This document shows, one piece after another, positions 1 to 5,284 of a DNA stretch of 5,284 nt. This DNA is from Alphaproteobacteria bacterium (GTDB taxonomy: Bacteria; Pseudomonadota; Alphaproteobacteria; Micavibrionales; UBA2020): positions 1 to 5,284 of the forward strand of contig JAQSWE010000226.1 in assembly GCA_029266795.1 (NCBI GenBank), read 5' to 3'. Made by a program: the position numbers and the translations under genes. Every line of letters starts with the position of its first letter. The stretch's first letter is position 1. Below the pieces are notes generated by a model. The model was not told the origin of the DNA, did not search any database, and saw only the letters and a list, made by a program, of their open reading frames with translations.

Positions 1-325
1 CGTTCGCGTCATGGATGGGCGCGGAAGAGCCGTCGAGCAGGAACATGCGGCCCTGTTTCGCGAGGAACCAGAAAGGGCCGGTGCCGGCGGGCCATGCAGT
101 GTCGTTCACGCGCACGAGGCCGATCGAGGTGTAGAACGGCAGCTGGCACCATTCGGCGGTCGCGGTCGCAGCCGATGCGTTATGCTTGCCCTGAATGGGG
201 TTGATGAGTTTGAGGAAGGGCTCCAGCTGCGCGCCGACGACTTGCTGCCAGTTATACTGCTCGAACATAGCGGGATTTGCCTTTCCGGAAGAATCTGTAG
301 AAACATTTGTTTGCGATGTTGTCAT
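1..325 (-). CDS. Unrecognised protein, N-terminal part (3' end beyond window)
   Basis: An uninterrupted minus-strand reading frame starts at ATG 325-323 and stays open to the window edge, giving 108 residues with no stop, so the gene is partial. The first 20 residues are Ser/Thr/Asn-rich and polar (MTTSQTNVSTDSSGK), with no signal peptide or membrane segment. After that comes a globular-looking, aromatic-rich sequence with blocks such as EQYNWQQVVGAQLEPFLKL, AEWCQLPFYTSIGLVRV and GPFWFLAKQGRMFLLDGSS. The composition is that of a real soluble protein, and the other frames here give only Arg/Ser-rich shadow products. I do not recognise the family and assign no function. The start lies 42 bp after the stop of the argE remnant on the same strand, so the two were probably cotranscribed. 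The Shine-Dalgarno sequence is weak (GGAT at 335-332). Upstream in-frame starts were not evident. Confidence 0.72.
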   Translation of the reverse strand, partial: MTTSQTNVSTDSSGKANPAMFEQYNWQQVVGAQLEPFLKLINPIQGKHNASAATATAEWCQLPFYTSIGLVRVNDTAWPAGTGPFWFLAKQGRMFLLDGSSAPIHDAN

Positions 326-367
326 GACTCTATCCACATTACAAGGGATTGAAATTGAAGCCTGATT

Positions 368-1272
368 TTATGCGGCGACGCGCAATTTGTCCAGAAGTCT
401 ATCCATAAAGTTCTCGCACTTCACGACCTGCTCCTTGGCGATGAATTCATTCGGCTTGTGCGCCTGAGCGATGGATCCTGGGCCGCAGACGACCGTCGGG
501 ATGCCTTTATTGTGGAAGATGCCGGCTTCGGTCGCAAAACTGACCTTTTCGGTCGCATTCGCACCCGACAGCGACAGCACGAAATCGACCATCGGGTCGT
601 CAAGGCGTATTGGCGGATTTCCTCGATGACCGTTTCCGGGTTCACTTCGGGAATGTTGCGCACTTCGAGCGAGAATTCGCAGAGGTTCGGCACGATGTTG
701 AGCGCCGTGCCGCCCTTGACCATGCCGACATGGACGGTCGTGAAGGGCGGGTCGAACTGCTTGTTGAACGGGCCTTCGCTGGCAAAACGGCGCGCAACCG
801 ATTTGGAATAGGCGATCAGCTCCGCCGCATATTCAACCGCGTTGACCGAATAAGGGGCGAGCGACGAATGGCATTCCTTGCCATGCACGGTGCATTCGAG
901 GTCGCAGATGCCTTTATGCCCCGTGATCGTCTTCATCATCGTGGGCTCGCCGACCACGCAAAGCTTGGGTTTTACGGCGGCATTTGCGATGTGTTCGGCC
1001 AAGCTGTGTGCGCCCAGGCAGCCGAGTTCTTCGTCGTAAGACAGCGCGAAATGGATCGGCGCAACGATGCCCGCTTTATCCGCAGGTCCGATGACCGCGT
1101 GCAGGTTCGCCTTGTTCTTGGTCTCGTCATAGACGAGGTGCGATTTGATGCCGTAGCCGTCCATGTAATCCTGCACCCAGTGGATAAGCTCGAGGTTCGA
1201 CTTGACCGAGGTCGTGTCGAAGCTGACCAGTTTCGCGAGCATCTCGTGGGAGGTAAGGACGGTTTTCGTCAT
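368..1272 (-). pseudogene. argE: Acetylornithine deacetylase (ArgE-type M20 peptidase), two internal deletions and a frameshift
   Basis: ArgE is a cytoplasmic, metal-dependent M20-family hydrolase that converts N-acetylornithine to ornithine in arginine synthesis. The family is clear from SFDTTSVKSNLELI near the N-terminus, ALSYDEELGC (E81-E82, catalytic and metal-binding Glu), VVGEPT (108-111), the lid-domain GKECHSS (H135), FTTVHVGMVKGGTALNIVP, and IPTVVCGPGSIAQAHKPNEF near the C-terminus. Two segments are missing. At about 1063 the frame goes from IGPADKAGIV straight into APIHFAL, so the stretch holding the HTD and DMKG metal-binding motifs (roughly 50-60 residues) is absent. At about 601-606 a second loss of roughly 30-40 residues also shifts the frame; the C-terminal 74 residues continue in another frame to TAA 370-368. 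The joined product would be about 300 residues, against roughly 380-390 for the family. ATG 1272 is preferred; an in-frame ATG at 1314 lies about where transcription would start. A product with ArgE activity is very unlikely. An assembly fault is the alternative to true decay. Confidence 0.87.
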
Positions 1273-1316
1273 GATGTTCGGGCACACTTTCCTGAAAGGA
1301 ATAAAGAATGACATTT

Positions 1317-1344
1317 AAAATAGCCGTTTTCGCGGGATATTCAA
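1317..1344 (-). promoter_or_regulatory. Putative sigma-70 promoter for the argE remnant
   Basis: Reading the minus strand, TTGAAT (1344-1339) is followed after 16 bp by TATTTT (1322-1317); each hexamer matches 4 of 6 consensus positions. The predicted start of transcription is near 1309, which favours translation from ATG 1272 over ATG 1314. It would drive the argE remnant and the partial gene after it. This is inferred from hexamers and spacing only. Confidence 0.45.
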
Positions 1345-1354
1345 TTCAAGACTG

Positions 1355-1375
1355 CGTTTTGCGCCCCTGAAAACG
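1355..1375. repeat. Short inverted repeat in the divergent intergenic region
   Basis: CGTTTT (1355-1360) and AAAACG (1370-1375) form a perfect 6-bp inverted repeat around a 9-bp GC-rich centre. It lies just upstream of the putative -35 of the leftward unit and about 80 bp upstream of the rightward -35. It could be an operator, but no family of binding site is recognised. Confidence 0.3.
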
Positions 1376-1454
1376 TCACCCAAGGTTTTGACTTACCTTA
1401 ATAAAAAGGCTTTTGCCCCTTCCCCCGTTCCAACTGCGCGACAGGGCTATTTTA

Positions 1455-1483
1455 TTGACATAATACGCGAAAACCTGTACAAC
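1455..1483 (+). promoter_or_regulatory. Sigma-70 promoter of paralogue A
   Basis: A perfect -35 TTGACA (1455-1460) is followed after exactly 17 bp by TACAAC (1478-1483, 4 of 6 matches to TATAAT). An AT-rich run (CTATTTTAT) lies directly upstream of the -35. The predicted start is near 1490, leaving a leader of about 70 nt before ATG 1561. The consensus -35 suggests fairly strong constitutive expression. Confidence 0.65.
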
Positions 1484-1510
1484 CAGTAACATAACAAAAA
1501 TAACAGATTC

Positions 1511-1523
1511 GATACGGCGTATC
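1511..1523 (+). promoter_or_regulatory. Small hairpin in the 5' leader of A
   Basis: GATAC (1511-1515) and GTATC (1519-1523) form a perfect 5-bp stem with a GGC loop in the untranslated leader. It is about 25 nt ahead of the Shine-Dalgarno sequence and does not cover it. It might stabilise the mRNA 5' end; no riboswitch is recognised. Confidence 0.35.
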
Positions 1524-1548
1524 TGCAAAAGCAGGACAGCCCACAGTT

Positions 1549-1553
1549 GAAGG
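1549..1553 (+). promoter_or_regulatory. Shine-Dalgarno that fixes the start of A
   Basis: GAAGG ends 7 nt before ATG 1561. The in-frame GTG at 1555 would be only 1 nt from it, so ATG 1561 is the start. Paralogue B begins at the matching residue, which agrees. Confidence 0.7.
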
Positions 1554-1560
1554 TGTGACC

Positions 1561-2841
1561 ATGCAAGCATTTAGCGAAACCGGACTCCCCTGGGATGAAA
1601 AACTGTTCAAGGCCTATATGGCTTTTGAAAAAGGCCCCGGCCTTGGCCCCGATGACCAGAACCACCCCGTGCGCATGGCGCAGCTTTTCAACAACGTCGC
1701 GGCAAGCGACGCGCAGTTGCAGGCGCTCGCCTTCATCGCCTATATCCCCGAAGCCGCCTATGGCCAGCTGGAGCGCCGCTTCGGCACCGAAACGATGGAT
1801 TTCGCGCGCGAAATTTCCGCGCATATGCGCACCGGCTTCGCCTATATCGACGAGGCGTCGCCGCAGGTGAAGGCCTTCGCCATGGCCGACAATATCGCCT
1901 GGATGGAAGAACTCGACGAAAAATTCTACGATATCGCGGCTGCCGTGCACGAGGCGGACGAAAAAGGCGAGAAGGCAAAAGTGGCGATGCCCAACATCCC
2001 CTCGCAGCGCGTGCTGGACAACATCGCGAAATTCGCGCTCAAGACCTCGGGTCAATCCGAGCTGGAAGGCACATTTATCGATAAAATCGAGCGTTTCCGT
2101 GAATCCCTGCCTGAAAAGCTGGAAGTTCTCGGCCTCTCGCCGATGCCGGCGCCGGAAGCGAAAGCCTTCGACCAGACGGGCCTGCTGAACGACCCCGTCG
2201 TGAAAAACGCCTATGCCGCGCTGATGGCGAACCCGCGCCTTGACGCGGATGACGTCGCTCTCGCAACCGAAGCCGCGCAGCTTTTGAGCGCCAGCCGCTC
2301 CACCCAGAACCCGACCGCGATTGCGAACACGCTGCTCGACCTTGGCATTCCCAACCGCGGGCAGGACGACGTAAAATTCCTGTCGAACCGCGTCGACTGG
2401 GATGTGCTGGAACTTTTTGCGGGCTATAACGTCCGCGCGGGCTACGTGCCCGAAGGCATCAAGAACGCCCCGATCGAGCTGCGCCAGGAAGCAATGTCCT
2501 GGGGCGTTATCTCGCTCGACCGCTCGCTGAAAAAAGTGGGCGAGATGTTCACGATGATGGAGGAACACCCCGAACGCTTCACCGAATCCGCAATCCCCAT
2601 GATCAAGTCCAGCGTGCTGACGCAGCTGGGCGGCCAGCTGCGCTCGTCTCAGGGTTTCCTGAAAGAAATCGGCGACACCGCACAGGCACCCGAACTGAAG
2701 GGGCTGATGGAAACCAAGATCGACGCCGTCGCCAGCTTCATCGCCGAGAAAACACCGAAGCCGGTCCTGATGCTGCCCGCGCCGAAGAAAAAGCCGGGCA
2801 AGGAATTCGACCTCAAACCCGGTCGCTCATTCGACCTTTAA
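1561..2841 (+). CDS. Paralogue A: two-module protein with a degenerate RelA/SpoT-like HD domain
   Basis: A 426-residue, mostly helical, soluble-looking protein without signal peptide or membrane segment. Two related modules start with FSETGLP (4-10) and FDQTGLL (203-209). Module 1 resembles the HD hydrolase domain of RelA/SpoT homologues: HPVRMAQL (35-42) matches the metal-binding HP helix, I59-A60 sit where the HD dyad would be, ERRFG (71-75) matches the conserved FG turn, and VKAFAMADNIAWM (103-115) matches the VxLxKLADRLHNM helix. H35 and D110 thus keep two of four expected metal ligands, but the HD dyad is gone, so hydrolase activity is unlikely. Module 2 has PTAIANTLLDLGIP (251-264) and VDWDVLELF (278-286) and is more diverged. 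No synthetase domain follows. The C-terminal tail (about 398-426) is Pro/Lys-rich and holds FDL twice, ending in SFDL. The gene has its own promoter and terminator. Coding status is sure; the HD relationship is by-eye inference and the function is unknown. Confidence 0.93.
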   Translation: MQAFSETGLPWDEKLFKAYMAFEKGPGLGPDDQNHPVRMAQLFNNVAASDAQLQALAFIAYIPEAAYGQLERRFGTETMDFAREISAHMRTGFAYIDEASPQVKAFAMADNIAWMEELDEKFYDIAAAVHEADEKGEKAKVAMPNIPSQRVLDNIAKFALKTSGQSELEGTFIDKIERFRESLPEKLEVLGLSPMPAPEAKAFDQTGLLNDPVVKNAYAALMANPRLDADDVALATEAAQLLSASRSTQNPTAIANTLLDLGIPNRGQDDVKFLSNRVDWDVLELFAGYNVRAGYVPEGIKNAPIELRQEAMSWGVISLDRSLKKVGEMFTMMEEHPERFTESAIPMIKSSVLTQLGGQLRSSQGFLKEIGDTAQAPELKGLMETKIDAVASFIAEKTPKPVLMLPAPKKKPGKEFDLKPGRSFDL

Positions 2842-2870
2842 TACCAGATACCCCTGGACGACAGGGATTC

Positions 2871-2909
2871 GGGGGACGCCTTTTTGGAGGGGCGTCCCCC
2901 TATTTTTTG
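2871..2909 (+). terminator. Rho-independent terminator of A
   Basis: GGGGGACGCC (2871-2880) pairs perfectly with GGCGTCCCCC (2891-2900) to give a 10-bp stem with a 10-nt loop, followed by TATTTTTTG. It begins 29 nt after the TAA of A and should separate A from B transcriptionally. Confidence 0.92.
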
Positions 2910-2922
2910 CACGCGCTGCAGC

Positions 2923-2945
2923 ATATCTAACCAATTGGATTATAT
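2923..2945. repeat. Bulged AT-rich dyad upstream of the B promoter
   Basis: The palindrome CCAATTGG (2931-2938) extends on both sides as TAA/TTA after one bulged A (2939), and further as TA/TA. It lies about 35 bp upstream of the B -35. Position and symmetry suit a regulator binding site, but no regulator family is recognised and no similar element was found ahead of A. Confidence 0.3.
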
Positions 2946-2979
2946 CACTTTTGAGCGCATGTTATTTTCACATAATAGA

Positions 2980-3009
2980 TTGACAGTGCCGATCCCGATT
3001 TGCTAGAAA
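2980..3009 (+). promoter_or_regulatory. Sigma-70 promoter of paralogue B
   Basis: A perfect -35 TTGACA (2980-2985) is followed after 18 bp by TAGAAA (3004-3009, 4 of 6 matches); CTAGAA one base earlier with a 17-bp gap is the alternative. An AT-rich stretch including TTATTTTCACATAATAG lies directly upstream. The predicted start is near 3016, giving a leader of about 54 nt. Confidence 0.6.
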
Positions 3010-3017
3010 GTAGTCTT

Positions 3018-3035
3018 CGCTGCCATATAACAGCG
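3018..3035 (+). promoter_or_regulatory. Small hairpin at the 5' end of the B leader
   Basis: CGCTG (3018-3022) and CAGCG (3031-3035) form a 5-bp stem with an 8-nt AT-rich loop at the predicted mRNA 5' end. It ends about 20 nt before the Shine-Dalgarno and does not mask it. It may simply stabilise the transcript. Confidence 0.3.
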
Positions 3036-3055
3036 GGGAAGAAACCCTGCACACC

Positions 3056-3061
3056 GAGGAG
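3056..3061 (+). promoter_or_regulatory. Shine-Dalgarno that fixes the start of B
   Basis: GAGGAG ends 8 nt before ATG 3070. The in-frame GTG at 3061 overlaps this site and cannot be used with it. Starting at 3070 gives MQFNETGLP, matching MQAFSETGLP of A. Confidence 0.85.
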
Positions 3062-3069
3062 TGTATTCA

Positions 3070-4458
3070 ATGCAATTCAACGAAACCGGCCTGCCGCTCG
3101 ACGCGACTGTTTTTAAGGCCTTCACGATGTTTTCGAAAAATGCCGCGCAGGAAGCGCCCAAGGCGCGCCAGATCCAGCCCGGTGTCACCGCCGAAAAACC
3201 GGCCGAGCATGACAATTACCCCGTGCGCATGGCGCAGCTGCTGAACGAGACCGGCAACACCGACCCGCAGCTCCTCTCGCTCGCGCTGCTCAACGTCATG
3301 CCGCCGCAGACCTACGGCATCGTCGAAAAATCTTTCGGCAAGCCGATGGTGGACCTGCTGGCGGAGGCGACAAAGCACAACAAGACCGCTTTCGCCTATG
3401 TCGAGGAAGCCAGCGAAACCGTGAAGCTGCTGACGCTCGCGGGCGCGGTTGCGACCTTCGAGGAATTCCGCGGCGAAGCGCAGAAGGCAGAAGAAATGCT
3501 GCTGAAACTGGCCGACGGCCAGCAGCCCGCAAACGGCCGCCTGATGATCCCGATGATCCCCGATATGCGCGTGTACGAACGCCTGTCGGAAGTGCTGTTC
3601 GATAAAACCAGCAGCCGCACGCTGGAAGAAACCTTCCGCGAAAAACTGTCCGACTTCAAAAACGACAACGAACGCCTGAAAAGCCGCATCATCGAGATGG
3701 GCTTGGCCGAACAGCTGCCGCCGCAGATCAGCTATATGCTGAACCGCCCCGACAGCGCGTCGTTCCGCTATCCGTCTTTCGAAGAAACCGGCCTGCTCGA
3801 CACGCCGAAAGTGCGTGCGGCCTATGAAGTGATCACCACGCATCCCTTCGTGCCGCCCGAAGGTTTCGAGGCCGCGATCGAAGTCGGCAAGCTGCTGACC
3901 GAAAAACTGGAAGCGCCGAGCCCGACCGCCGTCGCCACCAGCCTGCTGATGACCGGCATGCAGCACATCACCCCCGACGATTTCGAGTTCCTCGACAAGA
4001 AACTCGACTGGGATGTGACCGACCTGATGAAAAAATACGGCAAGGAATCGGGCGTCAGCCCCCGCGAAATCGCGACCGCGCCGGTCGAGATGAAGCAGGT
4101 GCTGCTGGCCAACACCATCGCCGGCCTCACCGGCATGAAGGAAGGCATCAAGTCGATAAAAGAGATGATCGACCAGCAGGAAGACATCCCGGCGGAAGTC
4201 CGCCCGATGGTTCTGGCCGAGAACCTCCAGCGCATGCTGTACATGACCGACATGATGGACCAGACACGCCGCATGATCGGCAATTCCGAAGCGCCGCAAC
4301 TGGACGCCGCTTTCAAGACCATCTTGAAAGAAGTGCGCGCCGACATCGCGGCCAACCTGCCGCAACCGCCCGAGCGCCCCTTCGGTGGCCTGGGTGGTCC
4401 CGGCGGTCGCGGCCCGCGCCCGTCGTCGCCCGGCGGCCACAGCTTTGATTTGGATTAA
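3070..4458 (+). CDS. Paralogue B: two-module protein, HD-like fold without metal ligands
   Basis: A 462-residue soluble-looking protein homologous to A along its whole length, with shared blocks ETGLP, PVRMAQL, FAYxEEAS-type, ETGLL, DWDV and EAPQL/QAPEL in the same order. Modules start at FNETGLP (3-9) and FEETGLL (237-243). Against the RelA/SpoT HD domain, Y50 replaces the first His, L74-N75 occupy the HD dyad, KSFG (87-90) is the FG turn, and LAG (123-125) replaces the LAD metal ligand, so all four expected ligands are lost. Compared with A it has a polar insert near 27-47 and another near 216-235. A charged, probably coiled stretch spans about 184-210. The tail (431-462) is Pro/Gly/Arg-rich, likely disordered, and ends SFDLD. 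Given the loss of ligands, a structural or partner-binding role is more likely than catalysis; this is inference. The gene lies 228 bp after A and has its own promoter and terminator, so it can be expressed separately. Confidence 0.94.
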   Translation: MQFNETGLPLDATVFKAFTMFSKNAAQEAPKARQIQPGVTAEKPAEHDNYPVRMAQLLNETGNTDPQLLSLALLNVMPPQTYGIVEKSFGKPMVDLLAEATKHNKTAFAYVEEASETVKLLTLAGAVATFEEFRGEAQKAEEMLLKLADGQQPANGRLMIPMIPDMRVYERLSEVLFDKTSSRTLEETFREKLSDFKNDNERLKSRIIEMGLAEQLPPQISYMLNRPDSASFRYPSFEETGLLDTPKVRAAYEVITTHPFVPPEGFEAAIEVGKLLTEKLEAPSPTAVATSLLMTGMQHITPDDFEFLDKKLDWDVTDLMKKYGKESGVSPREIATAPVEMKQVLLANTIAGLTGMKEGIKSIKEMIDQQEDIPAEVRPMVLAENLQRMLYMTDMMDQTRRMIGNSEAPQLDAAFKTILKEVRADIAANLPQPPERPFGGLGGPGGRGPRPSSPGGHSFDLD

Positions 4459-4481
4459 TCGACGCTAACTTAAAAAATAAC

Positions 4482-4514
4482 AAAATCCCCCGGTCTCACA
4501 GCCGGGGGATTTTT
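4482..4514. terminator. Bidirectional terminator between B and the lipoprotein gene
   Basis: AAAATCCCCCGG (4482-4493) pairs with CCGGGGGATTTT (4502-4513), a perfect 12-bp stem with an 8-nt loop. The right side runs into a T-tract (TTTTT, 4510-4514) and the left side begins with an A-run, so it can act on both strands. It starts 23 nt after the TAA of B; for the minus-strand lipoprotein gene it would lie about 210 nt after the stop. Confidence 0.92.
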
Positions 4515-4723
4515 GATTCGCGGAAAACATCGCCTTTCCTGCGTTACAAACGCGTATAACACGCGGCATTTTTGAAAAAATTTTTCGGCGCGCATGTGTT
4601 TCGTTTTGCGCGGCATTCGCCTGTCACAAACGCGTTGTCACGAAATGTACGGTTGAAACTTGAGATCAAAGTTGAGAGAATCTAATCAGGCTCAGGAAGT
4701 GCGGGCGGAGAGAATAAAACGGC
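4515..4723. other. Noncoding gap between convergent genes with small repeats
   Basis: About 209 bp with no credible gene. It holds an AT island around 4567-4585 (TTTTTGAAAAAATTTTT) set in GC-rich sequence, two copies of ACAAACGCGT (4546-4555 and 4626-4635), and the direct repeat TGTCAC (4622-4627 and 4636-4641) around the second copy. TTGAAA at 4653-4658 has no convincing -10 and no gene to serve on the plus strand. A small RNA cannot be excluded, but nothing shows one. Confidence 0.4.
4546..4635. repeat. Direct repeat ACAAACGCGT, two copies 80 bp apart
   Basis: ACAAACGCGT occurs at 4546-4555 and 4626-4635 in the same orientation. Each includes the palindrome ACGCGT. The second copy is framed by TGTCAC on both sides. 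The spacing of 80 bp is close to a whole number of helical turns, though this may be chance. Confidence 0.5.
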
Positions 4724-5260
4724 CTAGAGCTTCTTGATATTTTTCTCGTCATAGGCGCAGGAGATCGAACCGCCCCGGATCGCATCGGGGATGTCGAAGG
4801 TACGCTTGATGCCCGCCTGCAGATCGTCATCGAGCGCGTAGATGCTGGCGCAGGCAACCTCGTCGCCGGGGTCGCCGTTGACGAGCGGGCAGAACATCAG
4901 TTTCTGCCCTTCCAGATCGAACATCGCCTGGAACGACATGTTGTCGCTGCCCTTGCGCGGTGAAAGCGGGACATTGGCGCGGCTTTGCGGCGTCAGGCGG
5001 AACTGGGTTTCGGCGAAGTCTTTCCAGTTGCGGCCGAATTTGGCGGCCCCCATGCCGACGCGGCAGTAGAGCGACTGGCTGGCGGCCTCCGCCGCTTCGG
5101 GCGCGGCCATCTTGGCGACTTCGCTGTCAAGCGGGCGGTATTGCGGTTTCTGCTGGAAGTATTTCGAGAGGTCGGGAATCTGGTCGCAGGCACCCAGCAG
5201 CAGCGGCAGGAGAAGCGCCGGCAGAAGCGACTGAACACGTTGAAAGAAAGAGATTTTCAT
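4724..5260 (-). CDS. Small lipoprotein of unknown function
   Basis: A 178-residue minus-strand protein starting at ATG 5260 and ending with TAG 4726-4724. The N-terminus is a clear lipoprotein signal: K2 and R8 as the basic region, a Leu-rich core (12-22) and the lipobox LLGAC with the lipidated Cys at 25. The mature part would be about 154 residues and begins C-D-Q; Asp at +2 keeps lipoproteins in the inner membrane in enterobacteria, a rule not established here. An Ala/Glu-rich linker (47-62) precedes a globular region with four cysteines (C66, C124, C137, C168) that could form two disulfides in the periplasm. I do not recognise the family. The gene converges on B, and no partner gene is visible in the 24 bp upstream. 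The Shine-Dalgarno is poor; an upstream ATG at 5274 meets a stop after five codons and is not a usable start. Confidence 0.88.
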   Translation of the reverse strand: MKISFFQRVQSLLPALLLPLLLGACDQIPDLSKYFQQKPQYRPLDSEVAKMAAPEAAEAASQSLYCRVGMGAAKFGRNWKDFAETQFRLTPQSRANVPLSPRKGSDNMSFQAMFDLEGQKLMFCPLVNGDPGDEVACASIYALDDDLQAGIKRTFDIPDAIRGGSISCAYDEKNIKKL

Positions 5261-5284
5261 GTCTTGTTTTTCATGGACTGGGTA

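Noticed and set aside
11..352. 113-codon plus-strand frame at the left edge
   Set aside because: The minus-strand frame here has much better protein-like composition and stays open to the window edge.
590..610. Programmed ribosomal frameshift in argE
   Set aside because: No slippery heptamer is seen, residues are missing at the junction as well as frame, and the other deletion already removes essential metal ligands.
610..1311. 233-codon plus-strand frame over the argE remnant
   Set aside because: The minus strand shows unmistakable ArgE motifs; this frame is its shadow and has no recognisable domain.
1392..1425. Minus-strand terminator-like GGC-AAAA-GCC followed by T-run
   Set aside because: The stem is only about three to four base pairs and no leftward gene ends upstream of it.
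1447..2568. 373-codon open frame antisense to paralogue A
   Set aside because: Same antisense composition bias, and it would run across the A promoter region. The plus strand has paralogue support.
3067..4440. 457-codon open frame antisense to paralogue B
   Set aside because: It mirrors the B coding frame, is rich in His/Arg/Phe/Gln as antisense shadows of GC-rich genes are, and has no promoter or Shine-Dalgarno. B has homology to A, promoter, RBS and terminator.
1561..4458. Active (p)ppGpp synthetase or hydrolase
   Set aside because: No synthetase-domain motifs are seen and the HD dyad is replaced in both proteins.
4653..4690. Plus-strand promoter starting with TTGAAA
   Set aside because: No acceptable -10 at 16-18 bp and no plus-strand gene downstream within the window.

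Overview
The window reads as an ordinary chromosomal stretch of a moderately GC-rich alphaproteobacterium. That placement is inferred from the style of the acetylornithine deacetylase remnant, from codon choice, and from TTGACA-type promoters with short GC-rich hairpin terminators; no rRNA or other marker gene is present to fix the taxon.

Layout. On the left, two genes point leftwards (minus strand). The first is a decayed acetylornithine deacetylase (argE-like, 368-1272), which has lost two internal segments and its reading frame. The second is the N-terminal 108 residues of an unrecognised protein that runs off the window start (1-325). A roughly 290-bp divergent intergenic region (1273-1560) separates these from two rightward genes. 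The rightward genes are tandem, clearly homologous proteins of 426 and 462 residues (1561-2841 and 3070-4458), called A and B here. Each has its own good sigma-70-like promoter, its own Shine-Dalgarno sequence and its own strong hairpin terminator, so they look like two single-gene units rather than an operon. On the right, a minus-strand lipoprotein gene (4724-5260) converges on gene B, and a bidirectional terminator lies between them.

The most interesting part is the A/B pair. Each protein seems to contain the same module twice, each copy beginning with an F-x-[EQ]-T-G-L motif. By eye, the first module lines up with the HD hydrolase domain of RelA/SpoT homologues: the HP helix, the position of the HD dyad, the FG turn and the ADR-like helix come in the right order and nearly the right spacing. 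The catalytic HD dyad is replaced in both proteins. A keeps two of the four expected metal ligands and B keeps none. No (p)ppGpp synthetase domain is visible. Both proteins end in a low-complexity tail finishing in S-F-D-L. I read them as a pair of non-catalytic, RSH-HD-derived proteins of unknown role; this is inference from reading and needs a profile or structure comparison.

No mobile element, CRISPR array, tRNA or rRNA was seen.
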